This document shows positions 9,179-17,334 of a stretch of 64,000 bases of DNA, piece by piece (the stretch's first letter is position 1; the number at the start of each line of letters is the position of its first letter). Source of the DNA: Calditrichota bacterium (lineage in GTDB: Bacteria > Calditrichota > Calditrichia > Calditrichales > Calditrichaceae); the NCBI GenBank assembly GCA_024278755.1, contig JAJRSO010000027.1, positions 1 to 64,000 of the forward strand. The letters are read 5' to 3'. The notes beneath the pieces are model-generated. The model worked only from the letters and a program-made list of their open reading frames with translations, did not search any database and was not told where the DNA came from. The translations under genes were made by a program, and so were the position numbers.

Positions 9179-10465
9179 TTAAACCCATCCACGTGTTTTG
9201 CAGGCCGAGGCAACCCGGTCGATGGCAATCACATAAGCGGCGTCACGCATAAACAGGTTTTTCTTCGTGGAAAGATTGGTTACATCCCAGAAAGCGGAGG
9301 TCATCTTTTGATCCAATTTTTCCAGCACTTCTTCTTTGGTCCAGAAAAAATTCATATTACTTTGAACCTGTTCGAAATAACTGCATGTAACACCGCCGGC
9401 ATTGGCCAGAAAATCGGGAATTACAAATACGCCCCGTTCTTTTAATACGGCGTCGGCTTCAGGAGTGGTAGGGCCGTTAGCGCCTTCGGCAACGATTTTT
9501 ACCCGGCTGCTGATCTGGTTTACACTGTCTGCGGTAATCTGATTTTCGATGGCCGCCGGAATAAGAATATCCACATCCTGCTCGATCCAGGCCTCTCCGG
9601 GCAGCACTTCGTAACCCAGCTCTTTGGCTTTTGTTTTATCGATTCCGCCGAAACGATCGGTGATATTCAACAGTTCATCCAGATTAAAGCCCTCGTCTTT
9701 TTTATAGGTGTAAGATGTCTGGTCATTTTGATCCCAGCAGGCGGTGCAAACCACTTTGCCGCCCATTTCGGTATACAGGCGGATGGCGTATTGGGCCACA
9801 TTGCCAAAACCCTGTACACTGGCGGTGGTTTCTTCCGGTTTCATATTCAGGTGTTTTAAAGCCTCGCGAACGGTGTAAATAACGCCAAATCCGGTGGCTT
9901 CGGTACGCCCTAAAGAACCGCCCAGACCCACCGGCTTTCCGGTAATCAGACCGGGTTGTTTTTTACCGGTAATGACTTCGTATTCATCCAGCATCCAAAT
10001 CATGTGCTGGCCGTTGGTCATCACATCCGGCGCAGGAACGTCGGAATTGGGGCCGATGTTTTTGTAGACCTGGCGTATCCAGCCGCGGCAGATTTGTTCC
10101 TGTTCGCGCATACTTAAATTATGCGGGTCGCAAATTACGCCGCCTTTGCCTCCGCCGAGAGGCAGGTCTGCTACGGCCGTTTTCCAGGTCATCCACATAG
10201 AGAGGGCGCGAACCGTGTCGATGGTTTCCTGCGGATGAAACCGAATGCCGCCTTTGGCCGGGCCGCGGGCGTCGTTGTGCTGCGAACGAAAACCGCGAAA
10301 AATTTTTGTCGTTCCGTCATCCATACGTACGGGAATGCTAAAATGATATTCCCGAATCGGTTGGCGTAATAAATCCCGGGTACCTTCGTCCAAACCGATG
10401 GTGTCTGCGATTTTATCAAACTGAGTTTGAGCCATCTCAAATGCGTTAAAAGATTTGTCAGCCAT
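9179..10465 (-). CDS. gdhA: glutamate dehydrogenase (Glu/Leu/Phe/Val family)
   Basis: A 428-residue hexameric-type dehydrogenase that interconverts glutamate with 2-oxoglutarate and ammonia. The substrate region carries KTAVADLPLGGGKGGV (near residues 95-110), containing the family Lys and Gly-rich motif, followed by PAPDVMTNGQHM. The Rossmann fold starts with VQGFGNVAQ near 219. Length is normal for the roughly 420-residue class. Cofactor preference (NAD or NADP) cannot be settled by eye. The ATG at 10465 is preceded by GAAAGGAAAT, a plausible ribosome-binding site. A strong terminator follows it. It is divergent from the LysR gene. Confidence 0.93.
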   Translation of the reverse strand: MADKSFNAFEMAQTQFDKIADTIGLDEGTRDLLRQPIREYHFSIPVRMDDGTTKIFRGFRSQHNDARGPAKGGIRFHPQETIDTVRALSMWMTWKTAVADLPLGGGKGGVICDPHNLSMREQEQICRGWIRQVYKNIGPNSDVPAPDVMTNGQHMIWMLDEYEVITGKKQPGLITGKPVGLGGSLGRTEATGFGVIYTVREALKHLNMKPEETTASVQGFGNVAQYAIRLYTEMGGKVVCTACWDQNDQTSYTYKKDEGFNLDELLNITDRFGGIDKTKAKELGYEVLPGEAWIEQDVDILIPAAIENQITADSVNQISSRVKIVAEGANGPTTPEADAVLKERGVFVIPDFLANAGGVTCSYFEQVQSNMNFFWTKEEVLEKLDQKMTSAFWDVTNLSTKKNLFMRDAAYVIAIDRVASACKTRGWV

Positions 10466-10750
10466 TTTTATTTCCTTTCGAAAATGTTTTCTTTTTAGAA
10501 TAATTTATGATTAATAAAGCAGTAATTTACAAAGGAAAAAAGCAAAAGAAAACAGATTTTTATATTCATTTTCCTGTATTTGTATACTTGTGATCCCGGG
10601 CAAAAAAGGTTGACAATGAATGGCGGCATTAATAGTTTAATGTACGGTAACTGCCGACAAACCCGCTCTTTAACCATTCTGGTTAAAAGTGAGACGGTTG
10701 GTTTAAATAGTAAGGGCTCTTATACGTTTTTACAATACAACCGGGGAAAA

Positions 10751-11647
10751 ATGCTCGATTTTAGATTGAAAGTATTTTGTAATGTGGCCAGAAGTCTCAG
10801 CTTTACCAAAGCGGCCGAAGCGCTGCATATTTCTCAGCCGGCGGTTTCCAAGCATGTGAAGGAATTGGAAACACATTTTTCGGTGCGGTTGTTCGACCGG
10901 GAAGGGAATAAAATACTTCTTACCGAAGAAGGTGAGATTTTATACCAAAGCGCTTTGGAAATTTTCGATATTTATAATCAGACGGAATACAAACTGAATC
11001 AGTTAAAAAATAAATCGGACGGTATTTTGCGGGTTGGCGCCAGCACCACCATGACCATGTACATTATTCCGCCGGTTTTATCGGCGTTTAAACAACGTTT
11101 TCCGCAAGTTTCTCTTAGCTGGATTAACGGCAACAGTGAAAAGATCGAATCTGCTCTGCAAAGTAAAGAGATCGACCTGGGTATTATCGAAGGACGCCGC
11201 CACAGCAAGGATATTAAATATGTGGATATGCTTAAAGATGAACTGGTGGCGGTTGTCCATACGGACAGGCCCTGTGCTGCCAGGGATTCGGTTAGCCTGA
11301 AAGAATTACCCACGGTGCCGCTGGTGTTACGCGAAAAGGGTTCCGGCACCCGTGAAATATTCGAATATGCTTTAAAAAAAAAGGGATTTGATTTAAACCG
11401 TCTGCAAATCATTTTGGAACTGGGTAGTACGGAAAGTATTAAATCATATCTCGAGCATGTGGATGCATTGGCCATCATGTCGCGCCGGGCCGTAGAAAAA
11501 GAATTAAAATCGGGTTCTTTAAAAATAATTTCCTTTCCCGAAATTTCATTAAAACGCTATTTCCGCTTTTGTTACCTTCAGGGACATCCTTCCAGTCTGG
11601 TTCAGCAATTTATACGTTTTGTCTGTAGTCATAACAATATGTTATAA
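10751..11647 (+). CDS. LysR-type transcriptional regulator (CysL/YeiE-like)
   Basis: A 298-residue LysR protein: winged HTH at residues 1-60 (SFTKAAEALHISQPAVSKHV) and a periplasmic-binding-like effector domain from about 90. The effector-domain sequences IIEGRRHS and LREKGSGTRE resemble the CysL/YeiE subgroup, which controls sulfite or cysteine-related genes. I start it at ATG 10751, just after GGGG, because this gives the standard LysR N-terminus. The frame is open back to 10580, but that part looks non-coding. It lies directly upstream of a yeiH-type gene on the same strand, a pairing known from enterobacteria, so it probably regulates that transporter in response to a sulfur compound. Confidence 0.88.
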   Translation: MLDFRLKVFCNVARSLSFTKAAEALHISQPAVSKHVKELETHFSVRLFDREGNKILLTEEGEILYQSALEIFDIYNQTEYKLNQLKNKSDGILRVGASTTMTMYIIPPVLSAFKQRFPQVSLSWINGNSEKIESALQSKEIDLGIIEGRRHSKDIKYVDMLKDELVAVVHTDRPCAARDSVSLKELPTVPLVLREKGSGTREIFEYALKKKGFDLNRLQIILELGSTESIKSYLEHVDALAIMSRRAVEKELKSGSLKIISFPEISLKRYFRFCYLQGHPSSLVQQFIRFVCSHNNML

Positions 11648-11737
11648 CAGATAACAATTTACGATTCGTTATTGGGCTTTTTCTTTTTATCTTATCTTCA
11701 TAAATCCGTATAAATTAAAACTAAAGTGGGAAGCTCA

Positions 11738-12772
11738 ATGCCCTTCTCGAGTAGTAATCGTTCCAATACCTTAAACGGTATTTTGTTTGTGGCCTTATTT
11801 GCTTTGGCGGCAAAATACATTGCGGGTTTTCCCGTCATTCGTCATTTACAAATTAGCCCGTTAATTGTAGGTATTGTGCTCGGCGTTTTTTATGCCAATT
11901 CTTTGCGCTCCCACCTGCCCGAAGCCTGGGCGCCCGGTATACTTTTTTCCAGCAAAACCCTGTTGCGGGCGGCCATTATTTTTTACGGCTTCCGGATTAC
12001 CTTTCAAAATATCGCCGATGTGGGCGCTGAAGGAATTGGTGTCAGCGTTTCCATGGTAACACTGACCTTTATTATCGGGTATCTTGTTGGTACTAAGGTT
12101 TTAAAGCTTGATTTGGAAACGACTATTTTAACCAGCGCCGGTAGCAGTATTTGCGGAGCCGCCGCCGTTTTGGCTACAGAGCCTGTGGTGAATGCCAAAC
12201 CCTATAAAAGCGCCATCGCGGTTTCCACCGTGGTGATTTTCGGAACGCTTTCCATGTTTTTGTATCCTTTTTTATTCCGGGCAGGATTTATTCCGTTTGA
12301 CGCCAAAACCATGGGGGTATTTATCGGCGGTACTGTTCACGAAGTGGCCCATGTGGTGGCGGCGGGAAATGCCATTGGTGAAGTGACAGCCGAAACCGCG
12401 GTTATCGTAAAAATGATTCGCGTAATGATGATTGCGCCCTTTCTGCTGGTTTTGGGATGGTGGTTATCGGTTAAATTTTCCCGCTCAAAAAACGGACAGG
12501 CTAAAAAAGTAACTATTCCCTGGTTTGCGGTCTTTTTTATTCTGGTGGCAGGATTCAATTCTTTTAATTTGATACCGCTTTCGGTAGTTAGCGTAATTAA
12601 TGATTTTGATACGTTTGCCCTGACCATGGCGATGACGGCTTTGGGGATGGAAACCAATGTTAAAAATTTTAAGGGAGTGGGCTTAAAACCCATCTATCTC
12701 GCCGGTATTATTTATGTATGGCTACTGTTCGGGGGGTTCTTTTTAACGAAATTTGTAACGGCAATTATCTAA
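11738..12772 (+). CDS. YeiH-family putative sulfate/sulfite exporter
   Basis: A 344-residue inner-membrane protein with about 10 hydrophobic segments. The internal sequences SAGSSICGAAAVLATEP (near 127-143) and GGTVHEVAHVVAAG (near 195-208) are signature stretches of the UPF0324/YeiH family, annotated as putative sulfate exporters. GGGAAG sits four bases before the ATG at 11738; a GTG at 11726 is in frame and would add four residues. The LysR gene just upstream, and the YeeE/YedE gene 62 bp downstream, place it in a sulfur-compound transport group. Substrate is inferred from family naming and context only. Confidence 0.85.
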   Translation: MPFSSSNRSNTLNGILFVALFALAAKYIAGFPVIRHLQISPLIVGIVLGVFYANSLRSHLPEAWAPGILFSSKTLLRAAIIFYGFRITFQNIADVGAEGIGVSVSMVTLTFIIGYLVGTKVLKLDLETTILTSAGSSICGAAAVLATEPVVNAKPYKSAIAVSTVVIFGTLSMFLYPFLFRAGFIPFDAKTMGVFIGGTVHEVAHVVAAGNAIGEVTAETAVIVKMIRVMMIAPFLLVLGWWLSVKFSRSKNGQAKKVTIPWFAVFFILVAGFNSFNLIPLSVVSVINDFDTFALTMAMTALGMETNVKNFKGVGLKPIYLAGIIYVWLLFGGFFLTKFVTAII

Positions 12773-12834
12773 AATTTTGATTTACATTACAAATAGCAAC
12801 CCTAACTCTAACCAAACAAAGGAGGATGACAGTT

Positions 12835-14472
12835 ATGTCAGAAACAACAGCAGGAACCGCTAACTTTAAGGACGGTTATGCCGAATCCGGTTGGCTGAAA
12901 CGGCAATGGCCCTGGTGGACGGCCGGACTGATGACCGGTATTGCCGAAGTCATTAATTTTTTATGGCTGCCGTTGGGGCATGCCAAACACAAATTTGTCG
13001 GTGTAACCAGCGGGATGGCCCGTATGCTGGCCGGTGCGGAATCGACTGTTTTTGGCGGCAGTTTAATCGCCACCAAAGCGGACTATCAGCCCTCTTTACA
13101 GTGGGTGATTATTGGCGCCTTGATTTCGGCGCTGGTCTTTGCCTGGCTCGAAGGGGAATACCGTAGCTGGGTAAAATATCCCAAAGCGATGCTTGTTTCC
13201 ACCGCATTCGGCGCGTTCTTTTTTGCCTGGGGTACTCGTGTGGCCGGCGGTTGCACGCTGCACCATCTTCTGGGCGGATTTGCCGCGATGAATGTAAAGA
13301 GCTGGGTGGTTATGTTTTTCGCCTCCGTGGGTGCGCTTATTGGCTTTGCTGTTCTACGCCAACTGAATCTTTCGCAATATTTCCGTAGCCAGGATACAAA
13401 ATGGTTTATGTCGCAGGCGCGGGAAATGGGCTGGGCTGACGGTTTGACTTATGATCCTAAAGAATCCGGAGCTAAATCGTGGATCTTCAAAGCGTTGGCT
13501 GCTTTTATGATTTTACTCGGCGTTCTGTTTTTATATAATGCACTGTTTGGTAACGATTTTGCCGTAACAGCCGGTTTTGCTTCCAGCTTTGAAAAAACAA
13601 AAATGTTCAAAGCAATGCTGAGTATGAAAAACCTGCCAAATATTTTAATGCTGCTGGTAGTCGGCGTCCTGTTGGGTGCTTCGGTTGCTAAAACCGGTTT
13701 CGGTACCGAATGCGGACTCATCAACCCGGAATTGGGCGCCATTGCCGAAAAGGGTGAGCGCACGGGCGCTAAGTTCCTGCGTATGCCTTTTTCCATTCGT
13801 ACCGTATTTGTTTCCTATCAGCCGTTTGCCGCACTCAGTTTGCATCTTGTTATAATTGGCACAGTAATCTTCATCGCCTTTGCCTTCTTCGGCATTATGG
13901 AAGGCCATCATTGGGCGACAAAAGAATTTGCCGAGCAATATGCTCAAAATATCGGCATGCATTTTCATAACACCGGCGTCTCCATTCGTACAATGACGTC
14001 GCTTTCGATGGATATCTTCGGCGGGTTGTTGCTGGGAATTGGCACCTTTTTAATGATCGGCTGTGAATTCCGTAACTATGGCCGTACCGGTTTACTTTAT
14101 ATTACCGGTATTTTGATTTGGCCCTTTTTCTACATTGGTTACTTGCCTTACACTTTAAACCGTGGATTCTGGGATGGACTAATGGGCAGTTCGCCTTACA
14201 CCAGCACCACCTTTTTCCCGGCAATTTTGGCCCCGGGAAGTCATACGGTTCAGGTGTTGATTTATGCGCTTTATATCATTCTCTGGGCGGCCGCGTTTAT
14301 TTGGGCGGTTAAAAAAGGCGCTAAAAATGTAGGCACAACTCCTAAAAAATTATTGGGAATGAATTCCGAAGCCATGTATCTCGCGCGGATCGAAAAAATT
14401 AAAGCAGAAGGTGGTTTAGAAGAATTGGATGCCATCGAAAAAGAATTATACGATAGCGCAATGAAATCATAA
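12835..14472 (+). CDS. YeeE/YedE-family sulfur transporter, long form
   Basis: A 545-residue membrane protein with roughly 12 segments. Three conserved cysteines lie in GGCTLHHLLGG (Cys140), GTECGLINPE (Cys293) and GCEFRNYGRTG (Cys410). The YeeE/YedE protein TsuA relays thiosulfate through three conserved pore cysteines, so thiosulfate or a related sulfur species is a likely substrate. The protein is much longer than the roughly 330-350 residues of TsuA and E. coli YeeE, with a C-terminal cytoplasmic tail of about 50 residues. GGAGG at 12821 is nine bases before ATG 12835, which fits better than the ATG at 12826 that touches it. No TusA gene is adjacent. Confidence 0.82.
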   Translation: MSETTAGTANFKDGYAESGWLKRQWPWWTAGLMTGIAEVINFLWLPLGHAKHKFVGVTSGMARMLAGAESTVFGGSLIATKADYQPSLQWVIIGALISALVFAWLEGEYRSWVKYPKAMLVSTAFGAFFFAWGTRVAGGCTLHHLLGGFAAMNVKSWVVMFFASVGALIGFAVLRQLNLSQYFRSQDTKWFMSQAREMGWADGLTYDPKESGAKSWIFKALAAFMILLGVLFLYNALFGNDFAVTAGFASSFEKTKMFKAMLSMKNLPNILMLLVVGVLLGASVAKTGFGTECGLINPELGAIAEKGERTGAKFLRMPFSIRTVFVSYQPFAALSLHLVIIGTVIFIAFAFFGIMEGHHWATKEFAEQYAQNIGMHFHNTGVSIRTMTSLSMDIFGGLLLGIGTFLMIGCEFRNYGRTGLLYITGILIWPFFYIGYLPYTLNRGFWDGLMGSSPYTSTTFFPAILAPGSHTVQVLIYALYIILWAAAFIWAVKKGAKNVGTTPKKLLGMNSEAMYLARIEKIKAEGGLEELDAIEKELYDSAMKS

Positions 14473-14488
14473 ATCCTTTTTTTTACAG

Positions 14489-14510
14489 GCTCCCGCTTTC
14501 GGGTGGGAGT
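14489..14510 (+). terminator. hairpin after the YeeE/YedE gene
   Basis: CTCCC (14490-14494) pairs with GGGAG (14505-14509), with possible extra GC pairs inside, followed by TCTCTTTC. The U-tract is weak, so it may be a partial terminator or mRNA-stabilising hairpin between this gene and the next one. Confidence 0.45.
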
Positions 14511-14542
14511 CTCTTTCAATACTGATCAAAGGGAGTGTTTTA

Positions 14543-15064
14543 ATGAAAACGAATACCATATTAACCCATTCTAAATGTTTTAAGGCTCTTTCTGCCGGAT
14601 TAGGCCTGGGCGCTTTTTACGCCTTATTTATTGTCGCCGGACCCTGGATTGCCCTGGATATCCCGCCAACGGTGCTCACCGTTTTTTGGGCAATCGCCAA
14701 AGGCGTTATCGGCTTTGGTCTGCTTTGTTTATATCAGTCTACCCGGGAATTAAAAAGTGCCATTGCCGGGATGTTGATGATTGCCAGCGTCGTTTTTTCA
14801 TTGTTTCCCATTCAGATGTTTTTATCTCTGGCGATTGAAGCTCTCGCTATGACCAGCCTGAGCTTAATTTTATTTGATTTTAATAAGATGTTTCCCGGTT
14901 TAAAATTATCGGTTCCGGCGGGTCTGCTCTTCCTCGGTGTGGTGTTCAGTATTTTAAATAACCCGATGATGTTTTCATTGGCCGGCTTTGCCTGGCTCTA
15001 CGGTTTTATTGTCTCCAGTAGTCGTATCAATGTGCTAAGCCGTTTACAACCTGCAAAACAATGA
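14543..15064 (+). CDS. small membrane protein of unknown function
   Basis: A 173-residue very hydrophobic protein with about six predicted membrane segments (roughly residues 13-38, 42-66, 70-90, 91-115, 121-140 and 143-163) and short basic ends. I recognise no family motif and no conserved charged or cysteine pattern inside the segments. GGGAG lies seven bases before ATG 14543. It follows the YeeE/YedE gene by 70 bp on the same strand and is the last gene before the structured region upstream of mraZ. A role linked to the sulfur transporters is an inference from position only. Confidence 0.75.
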   Translation: MKTNTILTHSKCFKALSAGLGLGAFYALFIVAGPWIALDIPPTVLTVFWAIAKGVIGFGLLCLYQSTRELKSAIAGMLMIASVVFSLFPIQMFLSLAIEALAMTSLSLILFDFNKMFPGLKLSVPAGLLFLGVVFSILNNPMMFSLAGFAWLYGFIVSSSRINVLSRLQPAKQ

Positions 15065-15476
15065 TTTACCGATCCCTCCGGGCGGCTATCGCCTGAGCAA
15101 TAACGCCGGTTTACCGGGCCGGTTGTCGAGAGTGTCTCCAGTGCGATACGGCCGGGATGCGCCATTTCCAATCCGTTACGACTTGTTGCAAAATGATAGT
15201 GACGCCTCCGCAGCCGTGTAATAGGTTCTATTAGGATTCGGGTTTCGTTAAACGAATGAAACCGCTAACGGTCCAAATCTTCTGAAGTGGCAGGAAAGCC
15301 GCAATTAAAAACCTCATTCCCTTTTCCGGAAATTTCTCAATCACTCAATAAAATAATCCGAAAGGATGATTAAACCTTCGGATTGCGGCACGACGCCTGT
15401 GAGAATACCTGCCAAACCCCTTTTCGTGCAGGGTTTAAAAAGGTTTTAAGTTTACTAAAAAAACTCCTAAATATTC
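15065..15476 (+). ncRNA. structured intergenic region, candidate non-coding RNA
   Basis: This 412-bp stretch has no gene but many complementary segments. TAATAG/CTATTA form a 6-bp hairpin at 15219-15233, and GGTTTC/GAAACC pair at 15241-15263. AATCCGAA (15355-15362) pairs with TTCGGATT (15377-15384). GCCGCA (15298-15303) pairs with TGCGGC (15384-15389), and GGCAGG (15289-15294) with CCTGCC (15408-15413). CCTGC (15408-15412) can instead pair with GCAGG (15428-15432). Nested and mutually exclusive pairings are what a riboswitch or regulatory RNA shows. The 3' segment GAGAATACCTGCC resembles the end of a cobalamin riboswitch, but the rest of that consensus is missing. A separate promoter for mraZ lies downstream, so this may be an independent transcript or the tail of the upstream operon. 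Strand is assumed. Confidence 0.45.
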
Positions 15477-15505
15477 TTGATTTCCCGCCGAAATGATTGT
15501 ATCAT
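15477..15505 (+). promoter_or_regulatory. sigma-70-type promoter for mraZ/dcw cluster
   Basis: TTGATT (15477-15482), a 17-base spacer and TATCAT (15500-15505) form a good -35/-10 pair. Transcription would begin near 15512, leaving a leader of about 47 bases before mraZ. Two similar GTGGA-A/G words at 15507 and 15540, 33 bp apart, overlap and follow the start site. MraZ represses its own promoter through short G-rich direct repeats in E. coli, but a match to the known TGGGN boxes is not evident here. Confidence 0.6.
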
Positions 15506-15558
15506 TGTGGAGAAAAAGTCCTTAAAAAAACTTAAAATGGTGGAAAATCCCTAATAAT

Positions 15559-16035
15559 ATGGCGGCAACTAATTTTTCGGGTGAATTCGTCTGTTCCCTT
15601 GACGGGAAAAATCGTGTAAATATTCCTTCTGCGATACGAAAGAAATTCGTACCCGAAGCGGAAAATACTATTGTATTCACTCGCGGCTTCGAAATGGAAA
15701 ATCTCGACGCCTACCCGCTGAACGAATGGAGGCGCTTTACTCAAAAGCTGCGTACCTTAAATCCGCTCGAAAAAAAAACACGAGATTTCATCCGCCTCTT
15801 TGTCGGCGGCGCATTCGAAGCGACCATGGACAGTCAGGGAAGAGTAATGATACCGGAACGGGTTTTAAAAATGGGTTTTATTGAAAAAGACCTGTTGATT
15901 TTCGGCTCTCTAAATAAACTTGAAGTCTGGAATCCAAAAGTTTACGAACAGTATCTGAAAAAAGAAAATTTAAGTTTAACGGATCTGGCGGAACAGATCA
16001 GTTTTACGGATATGTTCATTGACAAAGGCGAATAA
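15559..16035 (+). CDS. mraZ: transcriptional regulator MraZ
   Basis: A 158-residue protein with two AbrB-like MraZ domains. The first begins FSGEFVCSLDGKNRVNIPSA (near residue 6), the second contains FEATMDSQGRVMIPE (near 91-105); each has the family's D-x-x-(G/N)-R-(V)-x-(I)-P core. MraZ forms a ring that binds repeats in its own promoter and controls division genes. It is first in the dcw cluster, with a promoter at 15477-15505. The next gene, rsmH, begins one base after its stop codon, so the two are probably translationally coupled. Confidence 0.95.
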   Translation: MAATNFSGEFVCSLDGKNRVNIPSAIRKKFVPEAENTIVFTRGFEMENLDAYPLNEWRRFTQKLRTLNPLEKKTRDFIRLFVGGAFEATMDSQGRVMIPERVLKMGFIEKDLLIFGSLNKLEVWNPKVYEQYLKKENLSLTDLAEQISFTDMFIDKGE

Positions 16036-16036
16036 T

Positions 16037-16960
16037 GTGGCGGCGTATCATGTGCCGGTTATGGCGCAGGAGATTAGCGACCGGCTGCTGACAAATACGA
16101 GCGGGAACTACTTAGACGGAACCCTCGGTGGGGGCGGTCATGCGGAATTTCTTTTAGAAAAACTTAATCCTTCAGCCTGTTACATTGCCATAGACAGAGA
16201 TGGCGAGGCGCTTGCTTTTGCCGCACAGCGTTTAAAACGTTTTTCAAATGTGGTCTATTATCAGGGTCTGTTTAGTGAAATGGATGCGGCGCTGAACAAA
16301 GCGCGTGTGGAAAAACTGGACGGGATTCTGTTGGACCTCGGCGTCTCTTCGCATCAAATCGATTCCGACGGAAGAGGGTTCGCTTTTCGGCCCGGTCTTG
16401 TGCTGGATATGCGCATGAATGCCGAAGACCCTTTGACGGCGGTTGACGTGCTGAATACGTATACCATTGAAGAGCTGACGTATATTTTCAGGCAATACGG
16501 GGAAGAGAGATTTTCCGGACGGATAGCAAGGGAAGTTGTGAAACGCCGTCGCGAAACGGAAATAATAAAAAGCAATCAGTTGATGGATATTATTCAACGC
16601 TGCGTTCCGGGAAAGTTTCTTACAAAAAGCTATGCCCGTATTTTTCAGGCGCTTCGTATCGAAGTGAACAGGGAACTTTCTGTTTTAAAAGATGCGTTGG
16701 AAAATTCTTTACACTATTTAAAACCGGGCGGCCGGATTGCGGTTTTAAGTTATCATAGCCTTGAAGACAGAATCGTAAAAAACTTTATTCGCCGCCAGGA
16801 AAATCCATGTACCTGTCCGCCGGAAATTCCCTATTGCGTTTGCGGTAAAAAGCCGCGGCTAAAAAAGACAAAACCCGCGCTGATAACCGCCGGCGCAGAA
16901 GAGATTAAGCAAAATCCCCGGGCGCGAAGCGCAAAATTACGGGTTGGAGAAAAAATATGA
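16037..16960 (+). CDS. rsmH: 16S rRNA m4C1402 methyltransferase
   Basis: A 307-residue S-adenosylmethionine-dependent enzyme that N4-methylates C1402 of 16S rRNA. It opens with YHVPVMAQEI, then the SAM motif LDGTLGGGGHAEFLL (near residues 27-41), DGILLDLGVSSHQID (near 96-110) and, near the C-terminus, the CTCPPEIPYCVCG cysteine cluster that is family-typical. I use GTG 16037, which follows AAAGGCG with normal spacing; a TTG at 16019 inside mraZ is in frame and would add six residues. The stop codon overlaps the ftsL start by four bases (ATGA). Confidence 0.95.
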   Translation: MAAYHVPVMAQEISDRLLTNTSGNYLDGTLGGGGHAEFLLEKLNPSACYIAIDRDGEALAFAAQRLKRFSNVVYYQGLFSEMDAALNKARVEKLDGILLDLGVSSHQIDSDGRGFAFRPGLVLDMRMNAEDPLTAVDVLNTYTIEELTYIFRQYGEERFSGRIAREVVKRRRETEIIKSNQLMDIIQRCVPGKFLTKSYARIFQALRIEVNRELSVLKDALENSLHYLKPGGRIAVLSYHSLEDRIVKNFIRRQENPCTCPPEIPYCVCGKKPRLKKTKPALITAGAEEIKQNPRARSAKLRVGEKI

Positions 16961-17334
16961 GACGTAAACAATCAAAAACCAAAAAGAAAAATATTTTGGG
17001 CAGAGCCTATGGATTTGGCCTGATTTTCGTCATTGTAAGTATCGTCTTTTTAAAAATGTATCAAATGTTTACCGTCGATTTGATTATGAAAGATATGATG
17101 ACGCTGCGCCAGCAGAAAATAAAATTAGAAAGTGAAACAGCCCGGCTCGAAACGGAAGTAAGCCGGCTGAAAAATATTGATCGTATCGGGGAAATTGCCC
17201 GAACAAAATTGAATATGATCCGCAATAAAGAGGAGCGCCCTGTTTTGGTGTTAAAGGATTATGAACAAATGAAAAAACTGGCGCAAAAATATTCTGTTCA
17301 GAAAAAAACGCTTAACCTTGCCGGAGTGCAGTAG
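16957..17334 (+). CDS. ftsL: cell division protein FtsL
   Basis: A 125-residue bitopic membrane protein: a basic N-terminus (RRKQSKTKKK), one membrane segment at about residues 17-37 and a periplasmic coiled coil at about 45-80 (LRQQKIKLESETARLETEVSRL). This is the FtsL/DivIC plan; the sequence itself is poorly conserved, so the name rests on topology and on its place between rsmH and ftsI. FtsL with FtsQ and FtsB forms the scaffold that activates FtsWI. Its start overlaps the rsmH stop and its stop overlaps the ftsI GTG. Confidence 0.88.
   Translation: MRRKQSKTKKKNILGRAYGFGLIFVIVSIVFLKMYQMFTVDLIMKDMMTLRQQKIKLESETARLETEVSRLKNIDRIGEIARTKLNMIRNKEERPVLVLKDYEQMKKLAQKYSVQKKTLNLAGVQ

Noticed and set aside
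10580-10750. Longer N-terminus for the LysR regulator
   Set aside because: LysR proteins start close to the HTH; the 57 extra residues have no coding character and ATG 10751 has a good upstream GGGG.
15289-15413. Cobalamin riboswitch or RNase P RNA before mraZ
   Set aside because: Only the 3' words (GAGAATACCTGCC) resemble a cobalamin element; the GGGAA-GGTG core is missing. The conserved RNase P words are also absent. I kept it as an unclassified structured region.
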